From the NCBI GenBank assembly GCA_003255025.1, contig QANY01000291.1, positions 248,001-312,000 on the forward strand: a stretch of DNA of 64,000 nt, given 5' to 3'. Below the pieces are notes generated by a model. It searched no databases. It saw only the letters and a list, made by a program, of their open reading frames with translations, and had not been told where the DNA came from. Positions 20,661 to 32,521 of the stretch are shown piece after piece. Position numbers and translations under genes: made by a program. Numbering within the stretch: position 1 is the first letter of the stretch; each line of letters starts with the position of its first letter. The stretch comes from Datisca glomerata. Lineage: Eukaryota; Streptophyta; Magnoliopsida; Cucurbitales; Datiscaceae.

Positions 20661-22534
20661 AGGATAACTTTGAATGGCTTCAATAAGGATGAGCTTGGTC
20701 ACCTCGATCTCTTCGTTGGAAAAGCTCGGGGTCATCTTGGATGACTTGTGCAACGGAGAGCTTGAGGTTTTCTCTCATGATTTCTCTAAGAATAAGTTTG
20801 AGGTCACTTCGAAGGACTTCAGCAAGGTTGAGTTCAGAATCTTCTCGTATTACTTCAACGGATGAGCTAGTGGGTCCTGGTCACATATGATGACTTCACA
20901 GGGATAATTTTAGATTGAGAGAAGATGACCATATGACCGCCTCAAATGACTTTCAAGAGAATGAGCTCGTGTCACCTCAGTGAATTTAGTGAGGATGGGC
21001 ATAGAGTCACCTCAGATGACTTAAGTGATCGGTGGCTTGGCTTCAACTCTAATGACTTCAGCAAAAGTGAGCCTCAGGTTACCTCAACTGATTTAAGTGA
21101 TGTTGAGCTTGGGAGCACCTCTAATGACTTCAGCGAAGGTAAGCTTGGGGTCATCTCAAATGACTTAGGTGAGGTTGAGATTAGGGTCACCTCTGATAAG
21201 TCCAAAGATGATGAGGTAGTGCAACCTTGGTGACTTCGGAGAGGGGGAACCTAATGTCATCTCAAATGACTTGGGTGAAAGTGAGATTGGATTCACCAAG
21301 CCCACCTTCACTTCAGTCATTAAAGATGATGAGCTTAGGTCACCTTGGTGACTTTGGTGAGGGTGAGCATCGGGTTACCTTGGTGGCTTGGGTAAAGATG
21401 AGCCTCGGGTCACCTCAGATGGCTTAGCATGGGTGAGCTCGGGGTCACCTTTATTAACTTTGCTGAAGATGTGTTTGGGTGACCTCAAATGACTTAGGTG
21501 AGGTGAGCCTGTGATCACCTCAAATTACATAAGTAAGGGTGAGCTTGGTGTCACCTCTTATGAGTTGAAAAAAGGATGAGCTCGGGTCACCTGAGGTGGT
21601 TTAGGTGACGGTGAGCTTAGAGTCACTGACGAGGATGCGCCTTAGGTCACCTAAGGTGGCTTAGGTGAGGGTGAGCTTTGGGTCATCTCTATTGACTTTA
21701 GCAATGATGGTTTTGGGCTCATCTCAAATGACTTAGGTGATGGTGAGCCCATGATCTTCTCCAACGACTTAGGTGAGCTTGGGTTACCTCTGATGACTTC
21801 AACGAGTGTGAGACTGGATCACCGACAATGATAAGCCTCAAGTCACCTAAAATGGCTTAGGTGAGGATGAGCTTGCGGCCATCTCTATTGACTTCGATGA
21901 GGATGAGCCTGAGTCACCTTAGTGTCTTCATCCCGGACGAGCCTGGGTCGCCTTAGATGGATTTAGAAAGGATAAGCTCTGGGTCATCTTAGATAAGAAG
22001 GCAATATTGTCTTCCTGAAAATGATTTTATGGAGTGCTTCCACTTTTATTTTTCTCATACTATTTTTATTTCAAGTTCATTTCAATGATATGGCTTTGTG
22101 ATGGTCACTCTACTAGTTGTCCCCATCCCTCACTAGTTTGATGCAAATAAAATTTGAAGAGTCAAACTGAATATAAGAGAGGTGACAAAAAAATACTTTG
22201 TAAATGGTGCTTAGGGTTGTCTTGGATGGCGTCAAAGGACGAGTCTGAGGTCACATTGGATGACTTCGTCAAGAGTGATATTAAGATAACATCTGATGAT
22301 TTTACTGAGGTGGAGCTCATGCGTTACCTCATTTCAGTTAGGCAAGGGTGAGCCTAAGAGTCATCACACGTGCCGTATGCACAGTTGACTTGGGGGTCAT
22401 CCCGCATGACTTAGGCAAGATTGAGCCTGGAGGTCATCCCGTGCGACTTAGGCAAGGTAAAGCCTAAGGGCCATCTGGTATGACTTAGGCAAAGGTTAAA
22501 CCTAGGGTTATCCTCTATGACTTAGGTAAGATTT
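20660..22534 (+). repeat. 36-bp tandem array with a 12-codon period
   Basis: About fifty diverged units of the form TGACTTAGGTGAGGGTGAGC followed by TTGGGGTCACCTCA. In the cleanest part the GAC triplet recurs exactly every 36 bp (21018, 21054, 21090, 21126, 21162). Because 36 is a multiple of three, frames stay open over several units: 20674-20865 and 20946-21233 read repeats of the type VTSDDLSDVELG and TSNDFSEGKLGV, that is 12 residues with conserved S-D-D/F-S/G and E. Other parts have stops or small indels. Either it is a plain minisatellite or the decayed remains of a repeat protein. No start with context, signal peptide or known domain supports a present-day gene. Confidence 0.85.
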
Positions 22535-24441
22535 TGTTGAAATATGTCCATAAAGTAATGTGTAATAACTATTTATTTGTATTTAGTTATTTCTCAAACA
22601 TTTTGTATTACTGAATTTTTTACGAATAAATTGAAAGTTTTATTTTAAATTAAAGCGTGTTTATAAATTACTCAAGTCTTGGATCTATTGTCAACAAAAT
22701 AAGAGTGAAGACAGAAGCGTCTCCAAATGAGCTCTTCTGAAATAGTTCAGAACAATATTTGCAGTCTTAGGATCGACTGGGCAATCGAATCTAATTATGA
22801 GTGTTAGGTTGAATCGTTAAATGTCAGTCTTGGGGCATAAGAGTGAAGACTCAAATGGTTAACCTAGACATGTTATGAACATGTTGAATAGACTGGTAAC
22901 AAATTAGTTTAGAGTCCAAAACCGTTTACCTAGCTCTAAATCTAATCATTACACCTTAAGAGTATTTTCATAACTACCTTAATTCTGAGATAAATATGTA
23001 ACTTGACTTGGTTAGTCGAAATTTTTGATATGTCAAATGAGTGAGTTTGAATTGGCGGGCAATACATCGATTATTGGGATTATAATTTAATTAAGTAGGA
23101 GTTGCGTGATTCACAAATATAGAAGTTCATGGTTGGATTGCGAATGCAACAATACCACATTATATTTTATTGATGGGCGTATGAATAAATTAACTTGGCC
23201 AAGTATTTGATGAGATGAGTCATCGAATAAGACTTGTGAATTGTACGAGACAGTTCACTATAATGTCTTTCTTATTCATAGTCAATAAAGGAGTTAAGAA
23301 AATAATAATAAGATGGGTGAAACGGTAATTTACATTCCACTCTTATTACTGATATAGACGATGTGTATTATGTTAAAAGATTCGGTGGACCGTGAAAATA
23401 AATAGGTTTTATTTACACAAAAAAAAATGTAGCGTGCATGAATCGAGAGTTGATTCGGCATCGGCGCTATAGTGGAGTCGTACGATGCCAGGATTAAAAA
23501 GGTCAGGAATTTATGGAGATAAATTCACCAGGTATTTGAATCGTAAGCTTTGTTCATGTGGGTCCATTCGGTCTCTAAAATAGCTCAGAGAATAGGAAGA
23601 AAAGCGAACTAAGTTGAACCAAAATGTGTTTTGGTGCCAAAACATATTTCCTACACCTATATGTGATAGGTGATGTCACTTAAGTTAGTTAAGTGTAATT
23701 GTTGTATTGAATTAATTATTTAAAATAATTAATTAATTGATAATGACTAATTATATTTATCAATTGGATTGGTGAATTCTGATACAACTAAAACTCTAGG
23801 AGATCATGTAATTTTCGACATTAATAGGTAATGAGGGGAATTTTCAAAAATTTTATAATATATAGGTATATTTGTAAATTCTAAAAATTACCTTTGATAA
23901 ATATCTAATAGCAATTTGATTACAAAGTGATAATGAGGATAAGATACAATTGTTGTTATTAACACACAAAAGGAAGAGAAAAACGTTTTCTCCTCTCACT
24001 ACTGTTGCCGTCAAAATGAATCTGAATAATGGAAGATTTGATTTTCTTCTTCAATCGTATTGAGAGAACACACTCTAATTCCTATGTAAAATTCTTCTGA
24101 GATATATTTCTGAAATTAACGGGTGGTTGTTGGTTGACTAATTCAAAAATCGTTCGTGAAAGATCAAGTTCGTGATTTTGATCTTAAAGTTTGAAGAACT
24201 TGAAGAACGCTCGAGGGAGCTCCACCAGTTCAGAAATTATCTGATACAAAATAAATGTGAAAAATTATTTTCCCTTAATCTATTCATTTTAATATCGTAT
24301 ATGCATTATCAAACTAAAATTAGTTTTAAATGATTTAATATGACTAAATAAGTTAAATCAAATTTTTTTTATATTCCATCCACGAACCGTTCGTGGTTCA
24401 AATCTATTTTTATTTAATTTTAAAACCAATCAATCCTAGCA
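22535..24441 (+). mobile_element. Solo LTR, copy A of the ~1.9 kb LTR family
   Basis: It begins TGTTGAAATATGTCCATAAA and ends CAATCCTAGCA; both ends resemble the TGTTGGAATT...AATTCCAACA termini of copy C. It is flanked by GATTT (22530-22534) and GATTC (24442-24446), a 5-bp duplication with one change. The 36-bp array runs up to the left border and resumes at the right border in phase (CAACTTGGGGGGTCATC), so the insertion site can be read from the array itself. No internal region is present, hence a solo LTR. Confidence 0.75.
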
Positions 24442-24507
24442 GATTCAACTTGGGGGGTCATCTCGTGTGTTTTAGGAAAGTGTGTGCCCAGGGTCTTCCC
24501 ATATGAC
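24442..24507 (+). repeat. Displaced remainder of the 36-bp array
   Basis: Two degenerate units (GGGGTCATCTCGTGTG and AGGGTCTTCCCATATGAC) lie between LTR copies A and B. They show the array once continued here. Confidence 0.7.
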
Positions 24508-27500
24508 GTTTTATGAACTCATTGAACGACAGCTTTGTCAGGTTTTAGTTTTAGAAGAAAAATTAATAAACCATGACTAGTTCATGGACAGAATTTTTAA
24601 AAAAAATCAAACATTTAATCCAATTAAATACAAAACCAATCAATGAACATGCATAATATGTTGGAATCGCAGCGTGCGCAGCGAAGACGTTTAGTTTAAA
24701 AACAGTGATTGACATAGGGCAGTCCAACATGTCACATGGTATTTTTTCTAAATTTATTATTTATTTTAATCAGATAAATATCTAGATATCAGTTAATTCA
24801 AAATTAAATTTCACACCTCTCAACTAATTTATCTATTAGTTCAATATCAACAGATTAATTAATTCAAATTCATCTAATTATCTCATACTAATTTAATATT
24901 ATTTAATTTCATAAATCAAATATAATGCTCACTTATCGATTAATGCAAAACTAATCCATATAATTATTTAATTATAATTTCTGAAAATTGCAATAAATAA
25001 TTTCACATACTTTTTTATAATTATATATTTTTCCCAGAAATTTAATTCTTTTTATAAGCTAGTCCTTTTCTTATGTCCTAAATCATTCACACCGTATATT
25101 GTGTAGTACATAAGTGACTCGGAGACCATGGACTCATAATTCTAAGCTCTATTAAATCAGATTATTAATTAAATAATCTTATTTATTAATTTCATTGTTA
25201 CTCCACTATAAATATGAAATTTCACTCTTAGTAATTACAGAATATATTTATAGAATAATATCATGTAGTCCATTGATATAATCACTTCATATAGTTTTAT
25301 CCTCCAATTATTGGTTCGTAAATTAGAACTGGTCAAAATTATCGTTTTAGTCTTCTAATTACCTCTTGATCCTCAAATATCATTATTTCACTAGTGAATG
25401 ATCAATTTATAATCGTATTATAAATTTGAGCTCAATAACCATTCAGTTTTAAAATTAACACTTAATGTAACTAATATACGATCCGTTAGAAAAGCTTGGA
25501 TTTCAAATCTTATAAGATCATGTTCACAGCCATCTATACCACTGAATCTCCAAAATAAAAGTCACTAGTCCATTTTACAAACAAACCTTAACGAGTGAAT
25601 CAAAAGATCCAGCACACATGTATAGAAGTTTATGAATACTCAGGATTTAGATTGATCTACATTTGATCATCAGATATTAATCTTGATAAAAACGGTAAGT
25701 TAATAAAGATATTAATCCACATCGGTCTTGTCCTATATAATCTAATTATATAAATTACTTTATTAATATGCCTATCTACATCAATGATCTGGATCCAGAT
25801 CACTTGCATTCAAGATACTTAGTAAAAACCGTACTAGCAACCATTCATTAAAGATTTTATACTTTAATATGTTGCGGACTATTTTATTCGTTATCTATCA
25901 TCTTAATCATCTCGTACTGATACAAGATCATAATCTCATTAATGAATATAGAATATTCATATATTTATACAAATTATTCAAAAATAATTCAAAAGCACAA
26001 TTATATGAAAAAATGTAATTTTATTAATTTCAAATTAAAAATGTTTTTGCACATGCATTGGGGGAATTATGCCCAACATAATCATATAAACGTATCGATA
26101 AGAGATATAAATAATTATATATTTTCAATTAATGGAGAGTTTCTGATTTTGCGGGATCCAATTTCTATCTTGTGATCTTCATTCTTCGCAAAGCTAGTAA
26201 TTGATCTTTAAACCGACAATCACCCGTTAGAATCAGAAGTGTATCTTTAAAAGATATTGGTAGGAATTGAGTGTGGGCTCTCAAAATTACTGTGGAAGAG
26301 AAAAACAAAATTTTCTCTTCCCCTTAGAATTTTTGGCGACAATTAGTGAGGGAGGGTGAGATAAACTTTTTTCTGCTCTGATTTAACACATTATGATTAG
26401 GGTTAGGCATGCAACCATTGCTCAATCCCTTATATATTAATTATGAAATTTATCCATATACTGATATATGATAAAACCAAAATTTTCATTCTCCATGCAC
26501 TGTGATGTGCAATTTTTACATCTTTCCTAGAGCCAAAATTGTGTCCAAATTCATCAGTCCAAATTGGTGATTAAATTTATCTATATCAATTAGTTAATTA
26601 ATTTCTTTTATTTACTAACTATCCAATAATTAAAAAATAACAAAATAATCGATATGATCATTACTATTGCTCTTCACTAATTTAGTGATGACACTCATCT
26701 CATATGGGGCTCGGAAAGTGTACATTGATCTAAAACACATTTGTTGTTCAACTAATGTTGTTTATCATTCTTGTCTTTATAAGATACTTTTGAAAGCGAA
26801 TGGTCTCACATGAATAAAGTTATGAGATTCAAATACCCCGTTAATTTATCTCCATAAATTTTTTATCTTTTTAATCTCAACATCGTACGACTCTACTATA
26901 GGTCCGATGCCGAATAAACTCTTAATTCATGTGTTCTACATTTTCTGTTGGTGTAAATAAACATTTATATATTACGGTCTACAGAATATTTTACTATATT
27001 ACCCTTCATAGATATCAGTAACGAGAACAAGATGTAAAAATATTGGTTTACCCCTCTAATTATTATTTTCTTAACTCCTTTATTGATTGTGAATAAGAAA
27101 GATATATCAGTGAATATCTCATACATATCACCATGTCTTATTCAATAACTCACGTCATCGAGTGCCAGGCCTAGTTTATTTATTCACACACTCATCGATA
27201 AAGCATAATGTGATATTATTGCTTTTGCAATCTTACCACGAAATCCATATCTGTGAATCACATAACTCCATTATAGTTTATTCACTGTCTAATAGTCAAG
27301 GTATTATTCGACAATTCGAACTCACTCATTTGACGTATCAAATATCGCAAGTAACTAAGTCAAGTTTCATATTCACCTCAAGATTAAGGTAATTACAAAA
27401 ATACCCTTACAATATAACAATTAAATTTAGAGCTAGATAAACGACTTTGTTCTAAACTAATTGGTTACTGATCTAGTCAACATGTTCCATAACATGTCTA

Positions 27501-27769
27501 GGTCAATCGTTAGAGTCTTCACTCCCATGCCACGAGACCGGCATCTTTTGATTCAACCTAACAATCATAATTAGACTCAATTGGCCAGTCAATCCTAAGA
27601 CTGTGAATAGTATTCTAAAATCTGAACTATCTAAAAAGAGTTTCTATGGAATATCACTCAGTCTTTACTCTTCTTACGTTGATAATAGTTCCAGGACTTA
27701 AGTAAAATACAAATACACTTTAATTAAAGAAAACTTTCATTTATTCATAAAATTCAGCAATACATAAAA
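24508..27769 (-). mobile_element. LTR copy B, inverted and interrupted
   Basis: The minus strand from 27769 downward follows copies A and C. Landmarks are ATTCATAAAATTCAGCAATA (read on plus), GTTAGGTTGAATC, the AATGAGTGAGTTCGAATTG block, GATTCGGCATCGGACCTATA near 26910, and the GGTGATTGT block near 26220. It is split by a different solo LTR at 24659-26078 and resumes at 24658 with the ATTCTGTCCATGAACTAGTC block, equivalent to the ATTCCATCCACGAACCGTTC part of copy A. The first ~65 bp of the LTR are missing where it abuts copy C. Confidence 0.7.
24659..26078 (+). mobile_element. Solo LTR of another family, nested in copy B
   Basis: It begins TGTTGGAATCGCAGCGTGCG and ends GGGGGAATTATGCCCAACA, giving TGTTGG/CCAACA ends. 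The flanks are TAATA (24654-24658) and TAATC (26079-26083), four of five matching. Sequence of copy B is found on both sides, which shows nesting. Strand is set by the terminal TG...CA and by general resemblance to Copia LTRs, so it is tentative. Confidence 0.6.
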
Positions 27770-29725
27770 TGTTGGAATTGTGTCCATAAAATATGGTGTA
27801 ATAACTGTTTATGAGTATTTAGTTATTTCTCTAACATTTATGTATTAATAAATTTTATGAATCAATAAAAGTTTTCCTTTGCGTGTTTATAATTTACTTA
27901 AGTCGTGGAACTATTATCAACATAAGAGGAGTAAAGACAGAGGGGTCCTCCAGACAGACTATTTTTAAATAGTTTAGAATGTTATTCGCAGCCTAAGGAT
28001 CGACTAGGAAATCATGTCTGATTACGACTGTTAGGTTGAACCAAATGATGCTGGCCTTGGGGTATGGGAGTGGAGACTCTAACGGTTGACCTGTACATTT
28101 TATGGAGCATGTTGAATAGACCAGTAACAATTAGTTTGGAGCAAAACTGTTTATCTAGCTCTAAATCTAATTGTTACACCTTAATGGTATTTTTATGATT
28201 ACCTCAATCCTGAGATGAATATGAAACTTGACTTAGTTACTTGTGGTCTTTGATACGCCAAACGAGTGAGTTCAAATTGCCGAATAATACCTCGGCTGTT
28301 GGGATTGTGATTCAACTACGTTGAAGTTACGTGATCCACATATATGGAATTCGTGACGAGATTGCAAAAAGCAACAATATCACCTTATGTTTTATTGATA
28401 AGTGTGTGAATAAATAAACATGCTCGGGTACTCGATGGAATGAATCATTGAATAAGACATGGTGAACTGTGCGAGGTAATTCATTTTTATGTTTTTCTTA
28501 TTCACAGTCAATAAAAGAGTTAAGAAAATAATAACTAGAGGGGTAAAATGGTAATTTTACATCACACTCTTGTGACTGATATTCACGAAAGGCGACATAA
28601 TGAAATATTATGTGGACCATGAAATAAAAGTGTTTATTTGCACTGACAGAAATTGTAGCGCACATGAATCGAGAGTTGATTCGGTATTAGATTTATAGTG
28701 GAGTCGTACGATGTTAGAATTAAATAGGTTGGGAATTTATGAAGATAAATTCGCCAATTATTTGAATCTTATAGTTTTATTCATGTCCGTTCATTCGGTC
28801 TTAGAAGTAGCTCGTAAGGACAAGAATGAGAAACAACATCAGTTGGACCAAAAACATGTTTTTAACCAATGTATATTTTTCAAATTCATATGTGATTGAT
28901 GTCATCACTAAAGTAGTGAAGAGAAAAATTAATGTTCAAATTAATTAATTGGTTATTTTTTAATTATTGGATAATTAGTAAATAAAAAAATTAATTAAGT
29001 AATTGATAGGGATAAATTTAATTTATCAATTTGGATTAATAAATTTGAACACAATATTGACTCTAGTGAAGATGTAAAAATAACAGAGCGCAGTGTAGGG
29101 AGGAGATTTTTGGCAATTTACAATATAAGGGTATATCTATAAATTTTGTAATCAGTATATAATGGATGAAATTAGGGTTGCCTCCTAAGTGGGTTAATAT
29201 AACCCTAATCACAATGTGTGATTATATAGAGAGCAACTAAAAGGTTTTCTCCCCTAGAAATTGCCGCCGATTTCTAAAGACGAAGAAGAAAAACTTGTTT
29301 TTTCTTCCTCTATTATTTTGAGAGCCTATACTCAGTTCGTGAAGACATCCTTGTGAGATTTACTTCTGAATCTTACGAGTGATTGTTGGTGTGAAAATTA
29401 ATTCAAGTTATATTAATCTCAAATGAACAAAGAACGCGAGACGATTAGTTGGATTCCACCAAGTTAGAATTTCTTCAATACAAGAAATGTATAAAATTAT
29501 TTCTACATATTCTAAATACGTTTATCCAAATACACATGATCATAGAAAATGTTTTACATTTAATTTAAATGTTTGTTATGATTTTTTTTATTTTCTGCCC
29601 ACAAACCATTTATGGTTCATTTATTTTTCGTCAAATTTTAAAACTCGATCCAAAATAAAAGTCAATAAATAACTATTTACTCATAAAAAATTATCGCACC
29701 CTACTTTATGAACATAATTCCAACA
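27770..29725 (+). mobile_element. LTR copy C, head to head with copy B
   Basis: A full LTR of 1956 bp with a perfect 10-bp terminal inverted repeat TGTTGGAATT/AATTCCAACA. Internal landmarks shared with A, B and D include ATGAATCGAGAGTTGATTCG near 28667 and GTGGAGTCGTACGATG near 28697. The left neighbour is copy B in opposite orientation, with no spacer. The sequences next to it do not form a 5-bp duplication. After 29725 the flank GACTTAATGG resembles the 36-bp array. Confidence 0.8.
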
Positions 29726-30783
29726 GACTTAATGGAGGAGAATGATCATCAAAGGTGACTTAGGTAGGCTTTAGAAGATGGTGATTTAAATATTTCATTT
29801 TAGGCGAGCTCTAGAAGTTAGGATGAGTTCTGATACTCTTCTAGTCACCACCTGCCTTTTAAAGCAGGTGGTCATCTCAAGTGAGTAGATCACAAGCTTT
29901 GTTATGTCCCCATAGACGGTTCTAACTGTTGACTGCTAAATCTCAGAGATGAGATTACGTCAGCAATGTGGTCATTCCACTTCACTCTCCACACCTACAA
30001 TAGGAGAAGGTAAAGTAGGGGATCAAGGAAAGGGGAGTGGTCTCCTTTTTTACCACTCGGAAGCTTAAGTCAGTAAAGTGATGGAGGAGAGCAAAGTAGA
30101 GACTACGTTGGAAGTTTCTTCCTTTTTTTACATACGTCAATGAATGTCATTACCTTCCTTTTTATAGTGTTATTTTGGGCAACTGGGGTAGCTGGGGCAG
30201 GGCTTCCTCAAGTACCGAATGATCAACCCTCTAATGAGGTGTTGCCTTGGAATAATATTTGGCATTGGGCCTTTCCTATTGGCTTGGCAGGGACAGTGAT
30301 GATATGTGGTGTTAAGACAGCTTGTCCTCGTCCTTGGCAAGTTACCATCTCGACCCTCATTGGACTCCCATATTAATTGCTTCTGATGACACCCTAAAAT
30401 GGTCAGTTAATTGACGTCATAGGTGATGAGCTTTGTATGTTTACCATTGCCCTAACTCCTGGTTAATGGAGGTGCATTTAATGTAATTGATGACACTTTA
30501 TCCTTTTCGACTTAGTTCATGCCTCGGTTCATGAGCTGAGTATGAGGGAGGCGAGAACTTTTCAAGTCTAAGGATTTTCCTTCTATCTGAGTGTCTTTTT
30601 TTCCTTCTTCGACTTAGACAAAATATGGAGTTTGCTGGCCTTCAGTCTTGATTCATTGAGGGCAGCCTCCTAATACTTGGATTTCTACGCTAAGACTAAG
30701 ACCGTCCTTGGTTTTATGTGTATAAGGATGAGGCTCTTCCTCGGGTCCAAGGGTACTGCTATTCACGAACCTATAGTGGAAAA
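29726..30783. other. Array remnant, hairpin and unrecognised sequence
   Basis: The first ~60 bp (GGTGACTTAGGTAGGC) are a remnant of the 36-bp array. The rest has no recognised domain. A frame at 30140-30376 (78 codons) starts MNVITFLFIVLFWATGVAG, which looks like a signal peptide or membrane anchor, but the remainder matches nothing I know. It could be chance, or a leftover of a larger element whose other parts are the array and the sequence after 31779. Confidence 0.35.
29847..29872. repeat. Perfect 9-bp hairpin
   Basis: ACCACCTGC, an 8-bp loop CTTTTAAA, then GCAGGTGGT. No T-run follows that would make it a terminator, and no function is assigned. Confidence 0.9.
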
Positions 30784-31778
30784 TGTAGCTCCCATGAATC
30801 GAGAGTTGATTCGGCATCGAACCTATAGTGGAGTAGTACAATGTCATGATTAAATATGTCAGGAATTTATGGCAATAATGTTCTGTGTATTTGAATTCTA
30901 TAACTTTATTCATGTGGATCCATTCTCATGAGTAGCTCACGAGGACAGTAATAGAAAAAACAACATCAATTTGACCAAAATGTGTTTTGGGCGAAGATGT
31001 ATTTCATGAACCCATATGTGATGAGTGTTGTCACCTAATTAGTGAAGAGCAATAAATTGGTGTTCAAATTAATTAATTTATTATTTTCAATTATTATATA
31101 ATTATTAGTAAATAAGATAAATTAAATAATTAGTTGATGGAGATCAATTTAATATTAATTTTAGATTGATGAATTTAGATAGAATATTGACTTTAATGGG
31201 AGATACAATTTTTGGCAATTATATATTATGAGGGTGAATTTTGAAAATTACATATATATGAGGTATATGTGAAAATTCTAAAATTTTATATATTTAGGTG
31301 ATGGCATTATGGTTGCCTAACTTAAGTGTGTTGACACAACCCTAATCACACAGAACAAAAAAATGTTTCTATCTCTCCCTCCCACTGTTATTGCCGAAAT
31401 CACCAGACGAAGATAAAATATTGATTTTTCTTCCTTAATTGTTTTGAGAGCTCACACTCAGTTTTTAATGACGTCCATGCGAGATATACTTCTGAATCAT
31501 ATGAGTGGTTTTTGGTGTGAAGACTGATTCTAGTTCTACGAAGAACGTGAGACGAATAATAGGATTCCACCAAATGAGAATTTCTTTGATACAAGAAATG
31601 TGTAAAATTGTTTCTATCTCTTTTGAACACGTTTAACTTTGTATATATAATCGGATGTATGATTTTAATGTTTAATATGATTAAATTGGTTGATGAAAAA
31701 AAAATTTATATTCCGCTCACGAACCATTCGTGGTTCAATGATTTTTCTTAAAAATTTAAAAACCCGATCCAAAAACAA
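30784..31778 (+). mobile_element. LTR copy D, truncated
   Basis: It starts inside the LTR at the ATGAATCGAGAGTTGATTCG block and runs to CGAACCATTCGTGGTTCAAT and the GATCCAAAAACAAC end. The first ~850 bp and the last ~80 bp present in copy C are missing. A short duplicate of CGAACCTATAGTGGA lies at its left edge (about 30766 and 30818). Confidence 0.7.
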
Positions 31779-32089
31779 CGTTCTTGGGTGCTTGGGGACC
31801 TTGTCCTTGGTGGTTTCACCCTAGATGAAGTAGTGCTCGTCCGTTTGTGCTCTTTCAAGTTCATCTTAATGATGTCACTTCGGGCCAAATTCTGGATGAT
31901 GCTAAATTTGGGTCATTCCGGATGAGATTACTTTAGATGAGCATTAAAACCCTCATTAATTTTGGGTATAACATATGTTATTGTAAGTATGTTTCAACAT
32001 TAAAATTGATATATCATATCTAACCTAAATAAATTATTTAAGTTTCTGACAGTAATTGATAGATTAACAAATTCCCAATATAAAACTTA
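31779..32089. other. Spacer, nothing recognised
   Basis: Contains CCTTGGGGACCTTGTCC-like and GATGATG-rich text vaguely like the 36-bp array at its start, then AT-rich sequence. No gene seen. Confidence 0.35.
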
Positions 32090-32369
32090 TTTAAATTGCT
32101 TTACAAAAATAAGAAGAGTGATTTCTTTAATAATAATCAACGTCCGGACTTTCATGTTAATGTAATTTTTTTTGAAATATTGCACATGGTCTTTATATTG
32201 ACGGGACTGCCATTGTCATGCATGATTCGTCCATACACTGTTAATTATTTACAAAACCCCCACGTTTCAATCAGACGACATTTGGACCAACTTGCAACTC
32301 TCACACTTCAAATTATTTCAATCAAACTGCAAGCCTGATCTCAGACGAAGTCACGAGTGAGCTCCATAT
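32090..32369 (+). repeat. Block X, copy 1 of a tandem duplication
   Basis: AAAAATAAGAAGAGTGATTT, CTTTAATAATAATCAA, then TTCATG(T/C)TAATGTAAT and TTAATTATTT-CAAAAC blocks recur in the same order at 53085-53370. No coding role seen. Copia element 1 begins five bases after this block. Confidence 0.7.
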
Positions 32370-32521
32370 CAAGGTGTTAGAAAAATTTAACATGTAGGAT
32401 CACCATATATTAAACAAAATGGGTATGTGCTATATTTGAATAAATCTAATTAAAATAGTCTAATTAAAAATTAAAATTTTCAGGCTTATGAGTATAATTA
32501 TCATGGAATTAATGTGTAGAT

